Assembly: GCA_024305745.1 (NCBI GenBank)
Contig: JAHRBS010000002.1
Location: forward strand, 1,240,001 to 1,304,000
Source: Polyporus tsugae
Taxonomy: Eukaryota; Basidiomycota; Agaricomycetes; Polyporales; Polyporaceae
Direction of reading: 5' to 3'
DNA: 64,000 bases
The position numbers and the translations under genes are program-made. Position 1 is the stretch's first letter. The number at the start of each line of letters is the position of its first letter. Under the pieces are notes generated by a model, which was not told where the DNA came from, did no database searches, and saw nothing but the letters and a program-made list of their open reading frames with translations. This document shows, piece after piece, positions 1-11,066 of this stretch.

Positions 1-2478
1 CTCCTCCACCGCGCCGAGCAGCTCAAAGTGCCTCCTCTGACCGTGGTAGAACGCATCATCGACGGCAAGATTCCGGACATCAAGCCGCCGGTGAAGAAGA
101 AGCTCGCGTCGTTCGTCGGCGCCGTCCGCGATCTCCGCCGGTTCGCGAACGAGGGCATGTCGCCCACGAAGCTCATCACCGCGCTCGTCGACCTCATCGC
201 GTATGGAGAGCACCTCCGCAAGACGCAGCCGGACTCCGACAGCAGGTGGGCGAACGTGCAGGAGCTGATCAGCTTCGCGAGCGAGGTCGAGAACGGGATG
301 CCGGCGAAGGCGGGGAAAAGGATGCTGGACGCAGAGGAGCGCGCGCATGAGGAGTTGTGGGGCGATGGGCTCGGCGAGTGGGACGCGGACCAGGTCGACG
401 ACGTTGATGGGTGCGTTTGCGCATGAATATGAACACAGTGGGTGCGCGCTGACTATGGTACTGGCCAGCGACACGCCGTTGAGGTACTTTTTGCAGGCGT
501 CGATGCTGTCTACGGATACCGAAACACCTGAAGATGAGAAGAGCAAGGATGTGAGTCGTTGGTCGTAAAGTTTTACACCGACCATGCTGCTGACAGCCCA
601 AGCAGAAGGTCACCATATCAACATGCCATTCGGCGAAGGGTCTCGAGTGGGCTGTTGTCATGATCCCTGCTGGTACGTACTTGGGAATAGCGAAGTTTAA
701 AGCTTAACTTGAGGAGCTCATGTTTGAGTCTGATGCAGTCGAAGCCGGCGTCTTCCCTTCCGCCCGCTCAGAAGACATGGAGGAAGAACGGTTAGTGCGC
801 CTCATGCACATGTTTCCTGCGCCCCTTCGAGACTGACTTGTTATTCTTATAGGCGGTTATTGTACGTCGCGTGCACGCGTGCACAAGGTCTCTTGTACCT
901 TTCTCACACGACGTCGCGGATGGTTGCCGGAGAGCAGAAGCCGGCAGATCTGTCTCCGTTCATTGCGGCCGTGCGGAGCGACTCCAAGGTGAGTGCCCAT
1001 CTGCGAATGTAATCACAGGCTAACTTACGTCTTAACGTCGTTCGTTGGTAGACAAAGGACGTGTTTTCGGACGAGCTCCCTGCCCTGACACCACAAGACC
1101 GAACAACGATCTGTAAGGTGCTCAACCGTCCTCTCCCAGACGAGACTGAGGTCAAGCGACGGGTGGCGGAGTTGTACGTTCTCCTCCGTGGACGAAACGG
1201 CGCATATATTAACGAAGATTGCACAGTGAACAAACTGGTCGGCATCCTGTATGGGGCATCAATGCGCCATTCCGGGACTTGCCAGGTGTAAAACACAATG
1301 GATATGCAATGCCAGTGCGGTATCCCGGACAGCCTGGCGGACAGGCCGCACAACACTGGGGCGGCGGTGGTCAGCGGCTGGGAGGGGTTCCTGGATCTAT
1401 CATCAAGCCTGATCCTGACGGGATCCCTGGACTCGTCAAACCAGACCCCGATGGTGTGCACGGTGAGCGAGGATGCTTCATGAATTGTGGTCACGCGGTA
1501 CTGCAGTCTTACATACATGCAGAACCTACAATATTCAAGGCGAACAGTCTGCTCCATTTCAACGACGCACGTCGCAGCGGCGGTGTTCAGAGTGCACAGC
1601 AGCCCGTGGTAGCATCGCCAAGCACGGCGGCCCGTGCTCCCCCGTCGGCCTCCGGCAGTAGGAAGGCAGGCACAAGTTCCTCGGCGCCACTGGCTTCCTC
1701 GAGCAGTCGCGTTGTCAACATCGCAAACTCTCCGACAGGTCAATCATCCGCTGGCAACATTCGCAACTGGTTTGGACGGCGGGATAGCGGGGGCTCCCCG
1801 AGCTCAAACGTCTCCTCGAAGGGCAAGGGCAAGGGCAAGGCAACTGGACCTTACCCAGCGACGAAACCTGCCCAGGTTACAACAGTGTCTGTCTCAAAGG
1901 TACCTGTGCGTTCTCTGGGTTTAACTGCAAATGGCGCTCGCGTGAAGAGGGAGCAGGTCGAGCCAGCTCTGATCAAGACGGAGCGTACTGAGCCTACACT
2001 TTCTCGACCCAAGCGAGAGTCCTCTCTAGAAGAGCCGCCTCTAGGTGTGACACAACGAGTGCTTCCTGCATGCGTCAAGACGGAGAAAGCAGAGCCTGTG
2101 CTCATCAAGTCTGAGAGAACAGACACAATATTATCTGCAAGACGACCCGTTCCCGTGAAGGCGGCGCCAGGCGCTCTCGCACGTCCCCCAGGCTCCTCCA
2201 CCCGTCTTGGTCAGAGTGCAACTCGCGTGCAGACAATCTCCGTCAAGCCTTCGCCCACCCCGTCGCCGTTCTCTTCGGGTCACTCTCTAGCTCCATCGCG
2301 CTCTGCGTCGAGCAACAGCTCGCCTCCCACAGGTCCTCCAGAAATAATTGATGTGGATGCGCTGGACGATGATCCTCCGGCCAAATCAGGAGCTGTAAAG
2401 CGGCGGCTCGGAATGGGGCGTGCGACGGGAGGCTACTCGAACAAGAAGTTCAAGCCACTTATGCCCAACGGCCCATGA
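1..2478 (+). CDS. SRS2: Srs2/UvrD-type superfamily 1 DNA helicase, C-terminal part (5' end outside window)
   Basis: C-terminal part of an ATP-dependent 3'-5' SF1A helicase of the UvrD/Srs2 group, which in yeast strips Rad51 filaments and curbs unwanted recombination. Motif V reads TISTCHSAKGLEW (606-672) and motif VI follows as GVFPSARSEDMEEERR-LLYVACTRA (739-880), with the arginine finger region intact. Exons I can join in frame: 1-410, 469-550, 606-672, 739-790, 853-988, 1052-1173, 1227-2478; a 60-nt in-frame segment at 1463-1522 has GTGAGC...CAG ends and is probably another intron. The long low-complexity tail carries four psi-K-x-E sumoylation-type motifs (VKRE, IKTE, VKTE, IKSE; 1941-2115) and, near the stop, a SUMO-interacting-like EIIDVDALDDD (2341-2373), which suits Srs2 because the yeast protein is sumoylated and binds SUMO-PCNA through its tail. 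The N-terminal Walker A region lies upstream of base 1. Confidence 0.85.
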
Positions 2479-3267
2479 CGATGCTCCGCAACTGCGTGCA
2501 TCCGCATGGTCTCGGCACTCGGACTTTGGTATTGCTGTATCCGCACTTTCTGGATTGCTCCATGCTTTCGCGCATTGTAACGACGTCTACCTCTCGGATC
2601 ATCATCGTGTATTTAGATGTACCGTACCTATCATACGCCTTCGCCCTCGAGCTTCTTTGCATGCGCTACACGTGTTGGTTGGACCAACAACCTCCGGAAA
2701 ATGACAGGCCTGCACGAGGGTGTGCCCAATGCGTCCTCGCACGGCCCTGCCTCATGGCATCGGCGAGGCGTGATGATGGCAAGGCTACGTCGTCCTTGTG
2801 GCCAGCATCTGACGAGGCTGCGATGATTATCTGCTGCTCCTTCTCAGGCAACGAGCCGTGATAATTGTTTCAGCAGGGCAGAGTGCCGATCTGGGCAGTG
2901 GGAGCTGCGTTTTAACCTACCCGAAACGGACGTGGAGTCGCTTCTTTGCAGCCCCCAGACCTCAGTATCTACGCGGCGGCAGATGAGCTATCTATGCGCC
3001 GCGTTCGCGCACTGGCATGCTCAGGCTCGGCCGATCGAACGCATTCCTGTTGGCTAGAGTAAGTAAGTCTTAGGCGTTGGCCGGCAAGCGAGGCACAACA
3101 CGCTCCAATCACGTCAGAATACCTGCTAGAATATATTGGCCCCGTCCATGCACGCCCCAAGCCCTGCTGAATAGCTTTCTCCCCCTCCATCCAGTGCCCA
3201 CTGCTTCAGATTACCCCTCCATCCTAGTCCCTGCCACCTGTCGCGAACGCCCATTTCCCGAAGAACG
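2479..3267. other. Intergenic, helicase 3' end to small heat-shock gene
   Basis: No gene recognised. Holds the helicase 3' flank and the heat-shock gene promoter. An AT-rich stretch (GAATATATTGG, about 3128-3138) may be the core promoter, and a TTC-CC-GAA palindrome lies just before the start codon of the next gene. Confidence 0.5.
3255..3262 (+). promoter_or_regulatory. Possible heat-shock element half-sites abutting the HSP20 start codon
   Basis: TTCCCGAA is a tail-to-tail pair of the nTTCn/nGAAn units bound by Hsf1, followed at once by GAAC, and ends six bases before the ATG at 3268. Further GAA units occur at about 3118 and 3130. A functional element needs at least three well-phased units, so this is suggestive only, and its place in the presumed 5' leader is unusual. 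Confidence 0.25.
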
Positions 3268-4360
3268 ATGACCCCGTTCAGGAAACCCCGCCAGTCGCTT
3301 GAGGCCTTCGACAAGCTCTTCGAACGCGCGTTTGCGCCCCGCGAGACACCTCCCATGAGCTTGGCCCCGCTCAGGCTGATGGACGACCGTGACGTCAGGC
3401 CGCCGTCGCCGAAGACGCAATTCTACTCGCCGATGGAGACGGAGTTCCCGATCGACGCGCACGACAACTCGCTGGACTCGCTGTGGGACGAGGTGCGGCA
3501 GGCAAAGGAGGTCGAGCTCGAGTCGTCGCCGTCCAAGGTCAAGTCGCTCGAGGGCGCGACGATGTCGCTCGGGTCGTCCCAGTCCGCCACGGCGGCGGGG
3601 AGGCCGGGGCCGGGATCGGGAGAGCGGCAGCAGTCCCCGCCAGGGAGGAAGCGGGTGACGAAGAGGCGGTCGAGGTGTGTGCTACGCTTTTGCCACTCTG
3701 CCGTGCGTCTGTCGGAGGCTGGAACGGCCGTTTGCATCGTTGCCTCAGCGTGAACTTCTTGGAGTCCCCCGACGGGAGAAACGTGAGCCCAGGGCGCGAT
3801 CCCTTCCTTCTTGTTGTCCGGCGTGGGTCGAGAGCGAGGCTAATCATAGACACGGGCATGCGTGCCTCGTGGTGCGTGCTTGCAGATGATGGTGACGTTC
3901 GATATGACGGGGGTGAAGAAGCAGGACATGCACGTCAGCTACCGGACGAACCGACTGATCGTGAGCTGGAAGGTGGAGCGGACGACGGAGAAGCAGGAGG
4001 AGGATGGCGTGGTGCGGGAGAGGGAGGTAAGGAGGTATAGCCATGCGATCCCGCTGCCGGAGGGGACAAAGGTGAGCGAGCAGACCGCTGGGACAGCGTT
4101 CGTTTTGCACCGTGCTGACCAAGGCCCACGGAGCAGTTTGAGGAGATCCGCGCATCGAGAGATAGCCAGAAGTTGACGTTGACGTTGCCGAACTGGAAAT
4201 GCGTCCGCATGGATGGGGACGAGGAGCGACAGCCGGAGAGCCTAAGGTCGATACCAGACATTGACGTACGTGTTTTGTCATATTGCCCACGTTCTAACCC
4301 TAGCTGACCATGAAGTAGCGGGCACTCTCAGCGGTGACAGAATACCACTCATGTCACTGA
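3268..4360 (+). CDS. Small heat-shock protein (Hsp20/alpha-crystallin domain)
   Basis: ATP-independent holdase chaperone. Five exons join in frame: 3268-3674, 3749-3782, 3886-4071, 4137-4265, 4319-4360, giving 265 residues. Exon 2 is only 34 nt but is needed: it supplies VNFLESPDGRN, the start of the crystallin domain, and restores phase before MMVTFDMTGVKKQDMHVSY in exon 3. The conserved core of the family is visible (FDMTGVKKQDM, RLIVSWKVERT, RRYSHAIPLPEGTK, then KLTLTLP from exon 4). The first 136 residues are a polar extension rich in Ser, Pro and basic residues, longer than in most sHSPs (usually 150-220 residues in total). The C-terminal I-x-I tail motif is not evident; the last residues are SIPDID followed by a short tail. 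Family assignment is firm, exon 2 slightly less so. Confidence 0.82.
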
Positions 4361-5016
4361 CACACGGTGTGAAGGGAGAAGGGGATGGAGGTTATTGGAG
4401 GGCAGCACAACAACAGCACAAGATTGGTACCACTCACATGTAATTTATATCCCGGCGTCAGGCTCTCGTGCAATGCTCCTCAGGTGTGTTTGAATGTACT
4501 GTACTCATCGTCTCCGACCCTTGGCATGTATGATGTTTGCGTCTGTTATGGGTGGGATAAGTCGGCCAGAGGAGCCAAAGCGGGATGGGATTGGGGAGCA
4601 AGTGCCAAACGATGGCGCTCATACGATACTTACCAATCCGGAACGTTCTCGCACCCTCGGTCCCTCGCCAGACCGATACTTTACCTTGCAGGCGCTCCAC
4701 AAGCCTGCGCTCCATTCTCTTTCCCTTTCCACCACCACCAACATCGCCCATCCTCTCGAGTCTATTTCCGAATCTAAACATTTCCCCCTCCTCGATTCCA
4801 GTTTTTCGGAGTCTTAGACAAAGCATCCACATCACTCTCCACCACGCTTATACGCCACTCCTACAGTCGAGCCGCCCTCCAGCCGCTCCTCTCCCGAACA
4901 CTCATTGTGTTCACCAAGTCCGTTCGTCTTTACGAACGAGTATATATCCGATCTACCACGTCACGCACTATCCCCTCCGGAAGTTGCTGGACCCAAGCTG
5001 GACTTGTGGATTATCC
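4361..5016. other. Intergenic with pyrimidine-rich presumed promoter
   Basis: No gene recognised. Bases about 4690-4860 are strongly CT-rich (runs such as CTCTTTCCCTTTCCACC), typical of basidiomycete core promoters, and sit upstream of the gene starting at 5017. Confidence 0.4.
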
Positions 5017-6392
5017 ATGGCAAAGGAGATACCCGCGCATGTGAAATCCTCCCATCTGGGAGGTCGTCGTGACGTTTGCGTCGCCGACGTTGTGCCAGCA
5101 TTGTTCGACATGACGATGCTGAAGGACGAGAGCGCCATACAAGCAGCCATCGGCGCCGTCAGTTGCCATCTCGTCGATCCAACAACCCCTCTTGAGAAGG
5201 CCGTGGTCGAGCTCGATTCGAAAGCTCCCGCGCGTGTCTTGGAGCTCGTGTTGTGCGCTGCCAGCGACGACGCGTATCGAGTCCTCGTAGCCGCCATCCT
5301 CCAGGGGTACCAGCGGGGTCTGACTGACTTATTATCTTCCCCGGCACCTGGACTGTTGAGTCGCTTCGCACTCTGCCATTGGTTCTTGCCGGACACGTGT
5401 CCCTCTACGACCGCGAATACGTTAAACGCGACAGATACGTTGCGCTGGAAGGATGCAGAGGCCGGGACCGCGGTCCTACAAGAACTTTTGAAGCTGTCCT
5501 TTGTGAGCGAGGCGCATGTATATCGTGAGCCGAGCGATGATAACGGTGACTTCTTACCGTTCGGTATGAGGTACACCAAATCACAGGGCGAGCGGAAACG
5601 TGCGCGGCGCGAGAAGACCATACCAGCTGTTGACCAGGAGGTGTTTACTAGGTATGGCGCGAGTGTTCCTCAGACACCAGTAGAAGTGCGATCGCTGACG
5701 AAAAGTATTTGCGACGCCCAGCGCCGCGCGTTAAAGGAATATTTAGATATATTCAGATGGCCAGAAATTGGGCTGCTATCAAGAGCACTTTCCTACGGTC
5801 ATCAGAAGACGTTCCAGACGAAATGGCGAAGCAGGACAGCAACTCTTCCGATGAAGACTCGGAGGAGGACGCCGTGGAGCCAGTGGTGTCCTCTGTATAC
5901 CCGAGGAAGGCGGCCCTGCTGTTCGACAGCGCAGAGGGTTTCGGAGAATGGCGTATCTTCTTCACTCCACGCGCCATCCGGGACTTTCGACAGGCGAGGG
6001 ATGGGAAGCTGTTCAGCATCTTCGTCAAGAAGATCAAGGAGCTCTCCAACGGCCACTTCTCCGAGGACAACCAGAAACGGTTGATCGCCGCCATTCCGTT
6101 GGACGTCCCGGTCTATGAGGCCAAGATGACGGGTGATACACGTCTACTGTATCAAGTCGATTGTGTCAAGGAGCCCGACGATGTCGAACAACAAGTCCTC
6201 AGGATCCACGGCATATACACGCATGCGCAAATCGACCGCCGGTTCTGGGACTCGATTCGCCATGCACGCCAGCTCGGCCAGCCGAAGGACGCGGAGTACA
6301 AGAAACGATGCACGTTCCGCAACCCGCCCGCGAACCCTGGCGATAGCGTCTTCACGCCTGCGACTTGGCGTCCCCGACGTGCCACCGTATGA
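5017..6392 (+). CDS. Orphan N-terminal region of a TRANK1/UvrD-helicase-like protein (truncated or relic)
   Basis: Resembles, from memory, the N-terminal region of large basidiomycete TRANK1-like proteins that carry a UvrD-type helicase further on. Recognisable stretches are FLPFGMRYTKSQGERKRARR (about 5551-5610), FGEWRIFFTPRAIRDFRQARD (5940-6000), KKIKELSNGHFSEDNQKRL, VPVYEAKMTGDTRLLYQVDCV and IYTHAQIDRRFWDSI. Reading begins in the frame of 5017 and continues from about 5757 in another frame. A 71-nt intron at 5686-5756 (GTGCGA...ATTCAG) would make a 434-residue product, but it removes IFRWPEIG-type sequence that looks coding, so a frameshift near 5790-5815 is the alternative. The product stops at 6392; no Walker A or other helicase motif follows. 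A short stretch in a third frame (VPDVPPYDFLKAW to about 6480) looks like decayed continuation. Best read as a truncated relic or a short derived protein. Confidence 0.55.
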
Positions 6393-7323
6393 CTTTCTCA
6401 AGGCTTGGTCGACCTTCGCTGGACGAACGGTCCCCAGGAACATCTTCGGCGAGACCGCAGAAGAGGTCTCTACGGTTTTTCCAGTCTTCCTTCTCCTCTC
6501 GTATTTATCCTCTCTCCCCTCTGTCTTGATATGTATTTCTCCTCACTTCTTGTTGTATACATTTACGAACCTTTCTCATCATGACCTAGAAATATCGACT
6601 TGACCATTTTTGTGGCTCGCGGTGTTTCATTACATCCTGCCCAATTCTGATTTACGGGAACGAAGTCCTAGCATTGTTTTTGACCCTCGATCATTGAATC
6701 GCCTCCACCACGGCGATTCAACGTTCGATGTTCAATACTGTACTTACATTGTAGGATACGAAGACTGGTGCATGACGCACACCGAATGTACTAAAGACGC
6801 CAGATATCTGTACTTAACACCACATTCTACCGCTCCGAGCAGCAGACCGACACGACTGTCACCAAGAAGGATGCATGCGGCATACATGCCAAGGTCTTGG
6901 GATATCCAGGTGCGTCACTTCGTTAACATCGCTAGTTGCTTCTTTTGCGAGGCCGTTTCCAGGACATGCATTACCCAGCAAGCCTAGGTCTGTCACGATC
7001 TCTGGAAACCTCATTACACCATACCGCATCCTTGCATCTCCCGCTGACAGTATTAACTACTATATAGTGTTCCTTTATTACTGACGAGGGCGGTGACACC
7101 GTGCTGTCTGCGTCGGGATGTCGTTGCCACTCGACGCCTTTGTGCTTTTCCTAAACAGGTAGGTGGCCTTCCTAAACAGGAAAAGCGGATCTGGCTGTTT
7201 TAGATTACGTGACGCGTAGTAGTACTTATACTATGGCACGCACAGATGAGACTCTGCCTCTTCCCCAAACGTCCGTTGTCTGCTATCCTTACAACCTCTG
7301 CCAACACTTCGGACCGACGCGCA
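6393..7323. other. Intergenic, no gene seen
   Basis: Starts with possible decayed continuation of the preceding relic (to about 6480), then a pyrimidine-rich tract. A 10-bp direct repeat CCTAAACAGG occurs at about 7148 and 7171 in the putative promoter of the next gene. Nothing else recognised. Confidence 0.4.
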
Positions 7324-8363
7324 ATGTCTTCAACTCTCGAGTCCATGATGAACGTGCCCGCGAGCACGCGCAAACGTAAGCTTACACTCGGTGGCGGAGG
7401 TGAGTACGACGCGTCGTTGCTCAGCACGTTTCCTAACGACAACGCTGCAACGCGTGTTTAGGTGAAGTCGACCTCCAGAACTTGGACGCGCAGAACGTGG
7501 CGCCCGAGGTAAAGCGCGTTGTAATGAAGCTTGCTAACGGAGACTCACACGTCTGTGGCTCAGGTCGTCGAAGCCATGAAGCAGAGGATCATCGAGGCGC
7601 GTCGCCCCTTCGGGTTCCCTGTCATCGTATGAGTTACTGACATGCGCGTGTTTTCCAGCTCGAGGATCAGCTCGCCGCTAAACCCCCTCCTGCCAAACGC
7701 GCTCGTACCTCCGCGGCTGCGACAGAGGTGCCACAGGCGAGCGGCAGTGGCGCGTCAGCAAAGGCAGACGAGAAGAAGCGCAAGGCCCAGTTGAAGAAGA
7801 TCTGTGACCGGTATGTCCACTCCGTTCGCTCGCTTCCCGGCGCGTCTCGCCGCTAAAACACGCGTCGGGACGCGTCGTCGTCCGTGTAGTCTGAAGAAGG
7901 AGTGAAAGACCGAGAAGTGCAAGTTCCAGGGCGGATCGAAGAGCATCCGGATCGAGGAGATCATGGAGTACCCCGAGTTCGAGGCGATCTTCATGGGCAA
8001 GGGCGTCCTCGTCCAGCCCACGCCGACGAACAAGCCGAAGAGCACCGTAACCATCATCGAATACGTACGTCTCCCAGTCCTGCAGCTTTTCTTGCGAGCG
8101 CGTTTTGACCGCCGGCGATGGTCCCGTCCTGTCAGCGCTCGCGCGAGCAGATCAATGCGCTCTTCGGCGACGACCTCAAGGCGCTCAAGGGCTTCCGCTG
8201 GAGCCGCGGCGGGGCCCCGTTCTTTACCAAGTCTCAGAAGCTCGGGCAATGCGACGTCGAGATCACGCACATTGAAGTCAACTATTCCAAGAGCGGGATG
8301 AAGTGCGCGCTGAAGCTCGAGGTGCAGGAGGAAGGCGGCGGGTATTCGAGCGACGGGTGGTGA
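7324..8363 (+). pseudogene. Conserved hypothetical basidiomycete protein with an in-frame TGA
   Basis: Exons join in frame as 7324-7399, 7462-7508, 7564-7626, 7659-7810, 7890-8064 and 8136-8363. The product starts MSSTLESMMNVPASTRKRK, has a Pro/Ala/Lys-rich nuclear-looking linker (PPPAKRART, DEKKRKAQLKK), then a conserved C-terminal half (IRIEEIMEYPEFEAIF, LVQPTPTNKPKSTVTII, LFGDDLKALKGFRWSRGG, EVNYSKSGMKCALKLEV). Function unknown. Exon 5 opens CGT CTG AAG AAG GAG TGA AAG ACC: the TGA at 7903-7905 interrupts an otherwise clean frame, and no alternative acceptor avoids it while keeping the downstream frame. From memory of relatives the position is a cysteine (KKECK), so a TGC to TGA change is likely. 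The 32-nt intron 7627-7658 is shorter than usual and is the weakest junction. A sequencing error is the main alternative to a genuine nonsense allele. Confidence 0.6.
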
Positions 8364-8776
8364 AAGAATGTGCATATTGCCAATCATTGTAGACTACTAA
8401 GCCTTTGATCCACGATGCGTACTGTATATCCTAATTCTCATGTTTTCAGTATGTTACGTATCCCCCAGCATATGTTCACGTTAAGTAGTTTCCAGCCAGT
8501 AATGTAGTTTACGACTTGCATTACAGATATTTTCGGAATCATCGACCCTCCCGAAGAAAAACACATCCATGCAATTGGACAGAGACCTGATATCTCAGAG
8601 CCAAGTGGCAGCGTGTCCAGTTCTTGGCCATATGAATTCGGTCAACCTCCGTAGTCACGGACGGTCTCCAGCCCCCACCGGCCCGACGCGGGAGCGTTGA
8701 ACATCTTGCGTTCGCCATTTGCCGAGCTGAAAGGAACAAAGGCTTGAGTTCGGAAGGTGTTGCAAGTCTTCTGGAC
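8364..8776. other. Intergenic, no gene seen
   Basis: Terminator of the preceding gene and promoter of the MYND gene. An in-frame ATG at 8744 could extend the MYND protein by 11 residues; nothing else noted. Confidence 0.4.
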
Positions 8777-10515
8777 ATGCCTAACCCCAATCGCCGCCAG
8801 AATGTCATCCATCGACAAAACATACCGCGACACGAGATACCGTCTCTGGAGTCGGCGCCATGGCCTTTTGGCGAATATCAAGTACGACCAGAGGTCAACC
8901 AGCTGAAACAACACAAACGGATCGTCCTTCGGCAATGCAGCTACTGCCGGAGGAAGGCACCGCGGAATCTCCGCCAGTGCTCACTCTGCAAGTGAGTTCA
9001 ACTTTCTCCCCCAAGTATGTAGACTCGTTGCTGATGATGATGTGGGCTTCCTGACACCAGGTCCGCGCGGTACTGCAACACGGCCTGCCAGACCGCAGAT
9101 TACCTCAACGAACACCGGCTAGAATGCCTCGTCTTCTGCGACCCGCCGTTCACCACTGCATTTTTGACGACACCCATCGCAAACGCTCAGTACGCTGTAG
9201 ATCCCCTCTTTGGCGAGGGTGAGCGCGATGGTATTGGCGTGTGGATATCCGTCAGAGGCGCTATAGACTGCTCGTACGTGTCTGGACTTCCTTCTTGTTT
9301 CACCGTCCTTGCCAGTGACACCTTCGCTTGCCTTGCCTTGTACTTGACGTGTCTCTAGGTTATCGCCACTTGTATATCCCCTGCGTCCACAGAAAGACGG
9401 GGCAGAGATCCGGCGGCGACTGCGTAGAGCAGAGGCAGACTCGGAGACATCCCTGAAGTACAGAGCGCACGCGACCAACCTCCTCACCCTCCAGATCCTC
9501 GTGCAGAACAGGCGCAAAGACGGCCGACCAGCGATTATATTCGGAGCTCAGAGCGAGGTCATCATCTGCGCCGATGCCGTAGATGATGTTCTGAGAGGCA
9601 GTCCCGGCGAGGACGTGGAGCGTCTGGCCAAGTTTAAGGTCTTCGCGTAGGTTTTCCCTCCTGTCGGTTTTGCCGGGCATCGCTAATCGCGCCAGGACAC
9701 TACCTTATCTACAGCGGTTCTGCAGACGAGATGGAGGTTGCCGCTCTCGGGATCACCCACGACCCGTGGGACAAAACACCACGAATGTATGTCAAGAACT
9801 TCAATGGGACCGAGGTCAGATCGACTGCTCTCAATCACTCCGAGCTATCTCTTGGCATCATGGTCGTTCAGCTCACTTCGTGGATATACACAGCTGCACT
9901 CGGAGAGCCCTCTTCCACCTGCCATACATAGCGAATCCCGCGGCATCGTTGAACTATACCCGGGCGAATACGTCCTCCTCCACCTCCAATTCCGCATTGG
10001 GGACGGCAGGGATGCGGGCATCAACAAAGACTTGCTGGCCCTCTCGGTCCTCTTCGGCCTCTCGCTCCCCTTCATCTCCCCTTGGAATCACGGCTACGAC
10101 CCCCACGACCTCGATGAGGACCTCGGCTCGTTGTTCGGGGAAGACACTTTCCGCGGCGGGCTCCTCGCTACGTTCGACCGCAAGGTTATCGAGACATATT
10201 ATAAGGACTTTGTCGAGGGTGGCGAGCTCGCGCACATCGAGAGCCACTACGGGGATGTGCACCTGAAGATTTGGGAGCAGCGCTCCCACGAGGCGGGCCG
10301 TAGAGGCCTCGAGGACTACAGGCGGAGCAGGGGTGCTACCCAGAGGGGGTTCGACTTGCATCAGGAGCAGCTCCGGCGTGCGGGTGCAAGATTTGATGAC
10401 CAGCCTGGTGACTCGATGGTGAGTTTGCTGCAACAAATGGCCGCAGGGGAGTTGTGTACGTCAGGTCGTTTTCTCAACGTTGTTTTAACACTCATGATCC
10501 GAGTTTGCAGGTTGA
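8777..10515 (+). CDS. MYND-type zinc finger protein, intact tandem copy 1
   Basis: Six exons join without a break: 8777-8991, 9061-9273, 9359-9646, 9715-9814, 9894-10455, 10511-10515 (460 residues). The MYND finger is near residues 60-98: CSYC, then CSLC across the first intron, YCNTAC, then H-x3-C in EHRLEC. MYND fingers bind proline-rich partners; the rest of the protein (FGAQSEVII, HDPWDKTPRMYVKNFNGTE, GIVELYPGEYVLLHLQFRIG, HIESHYGD) belongs to an uncharacterised basidiomycete family, so no biochemical role is assigned. The start at 8777 is chosen because the paralogue downstream aligns from this Met. Intron 4 uses the unusual donor GTCAGA, which the paralogue shares at the same place. The last intron splits the final Cys codon, leaving TGT TGA, again as in the paralogue. 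Confidence 0.8.
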
Positions 10516-11066
10516 CTATATCACATTATATGAGGTTTATGGATAAATATCCTCTGGCCCAAGGATCATACAAAGTATTGCCAACATGCTCGTTGCTTTT
10601 CCGGCCCGTAAGTTTCAACCAAACCTTTGCGAGACTATTTGCATGTATTCGCCAATAGCCATCATGCAAACAGTCAGTGGCTGAACGTCCTACCATGCCA
10701 GTTGAAGGCTAGCTCGGGCTAAGTATAGGCTGCTGTGCAGAATGTAGGAGGTACCCAATTCTATGACCATCCTCCCCACGCATAAAGGTCATATATTGTC
10801 TGCCTTGGGAGACAAACTTAATTCGGAGTTAATGGTGTCATCAACTGCAGTGCAAGAGTACACGCGTTCTCGCACTGTATAAGACGTGAGATGCTACAGA
10901 ACACGGTGAGAGGTCGTGGCTACGCGCTGCTGGTAGTAGGATCATAGGATGTACGTAGTAAGATAAGCTGGGCCACTGGCCAGTGGGCGCTAGAGCGGCG
11001 TCTTTCAAGTTGCCGACGCAGGAGCTCAACTTTGTCAGCGGTCATTGATCAGTAGCCTTTCCTGGG
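10516..11066. other. Spacer between the two MYND copies
   Basis: No gene recognised in 551 bp. It shows no obvious similarity to the sequence upstream of copy 1 beyond the start-codon region. Confidence 0.4.

Noticed and set aside
7903..7905. Selenocysteine at the TGA of the conserved hypothetical gene
   Set aside because: The recalled ancestral residue is Cys, which makes it tempting, but Dikarya are not known to keep the selenocysteine machinery and I saw no SECIS-like hairpin. A nonsense change or sequence error is simpler.
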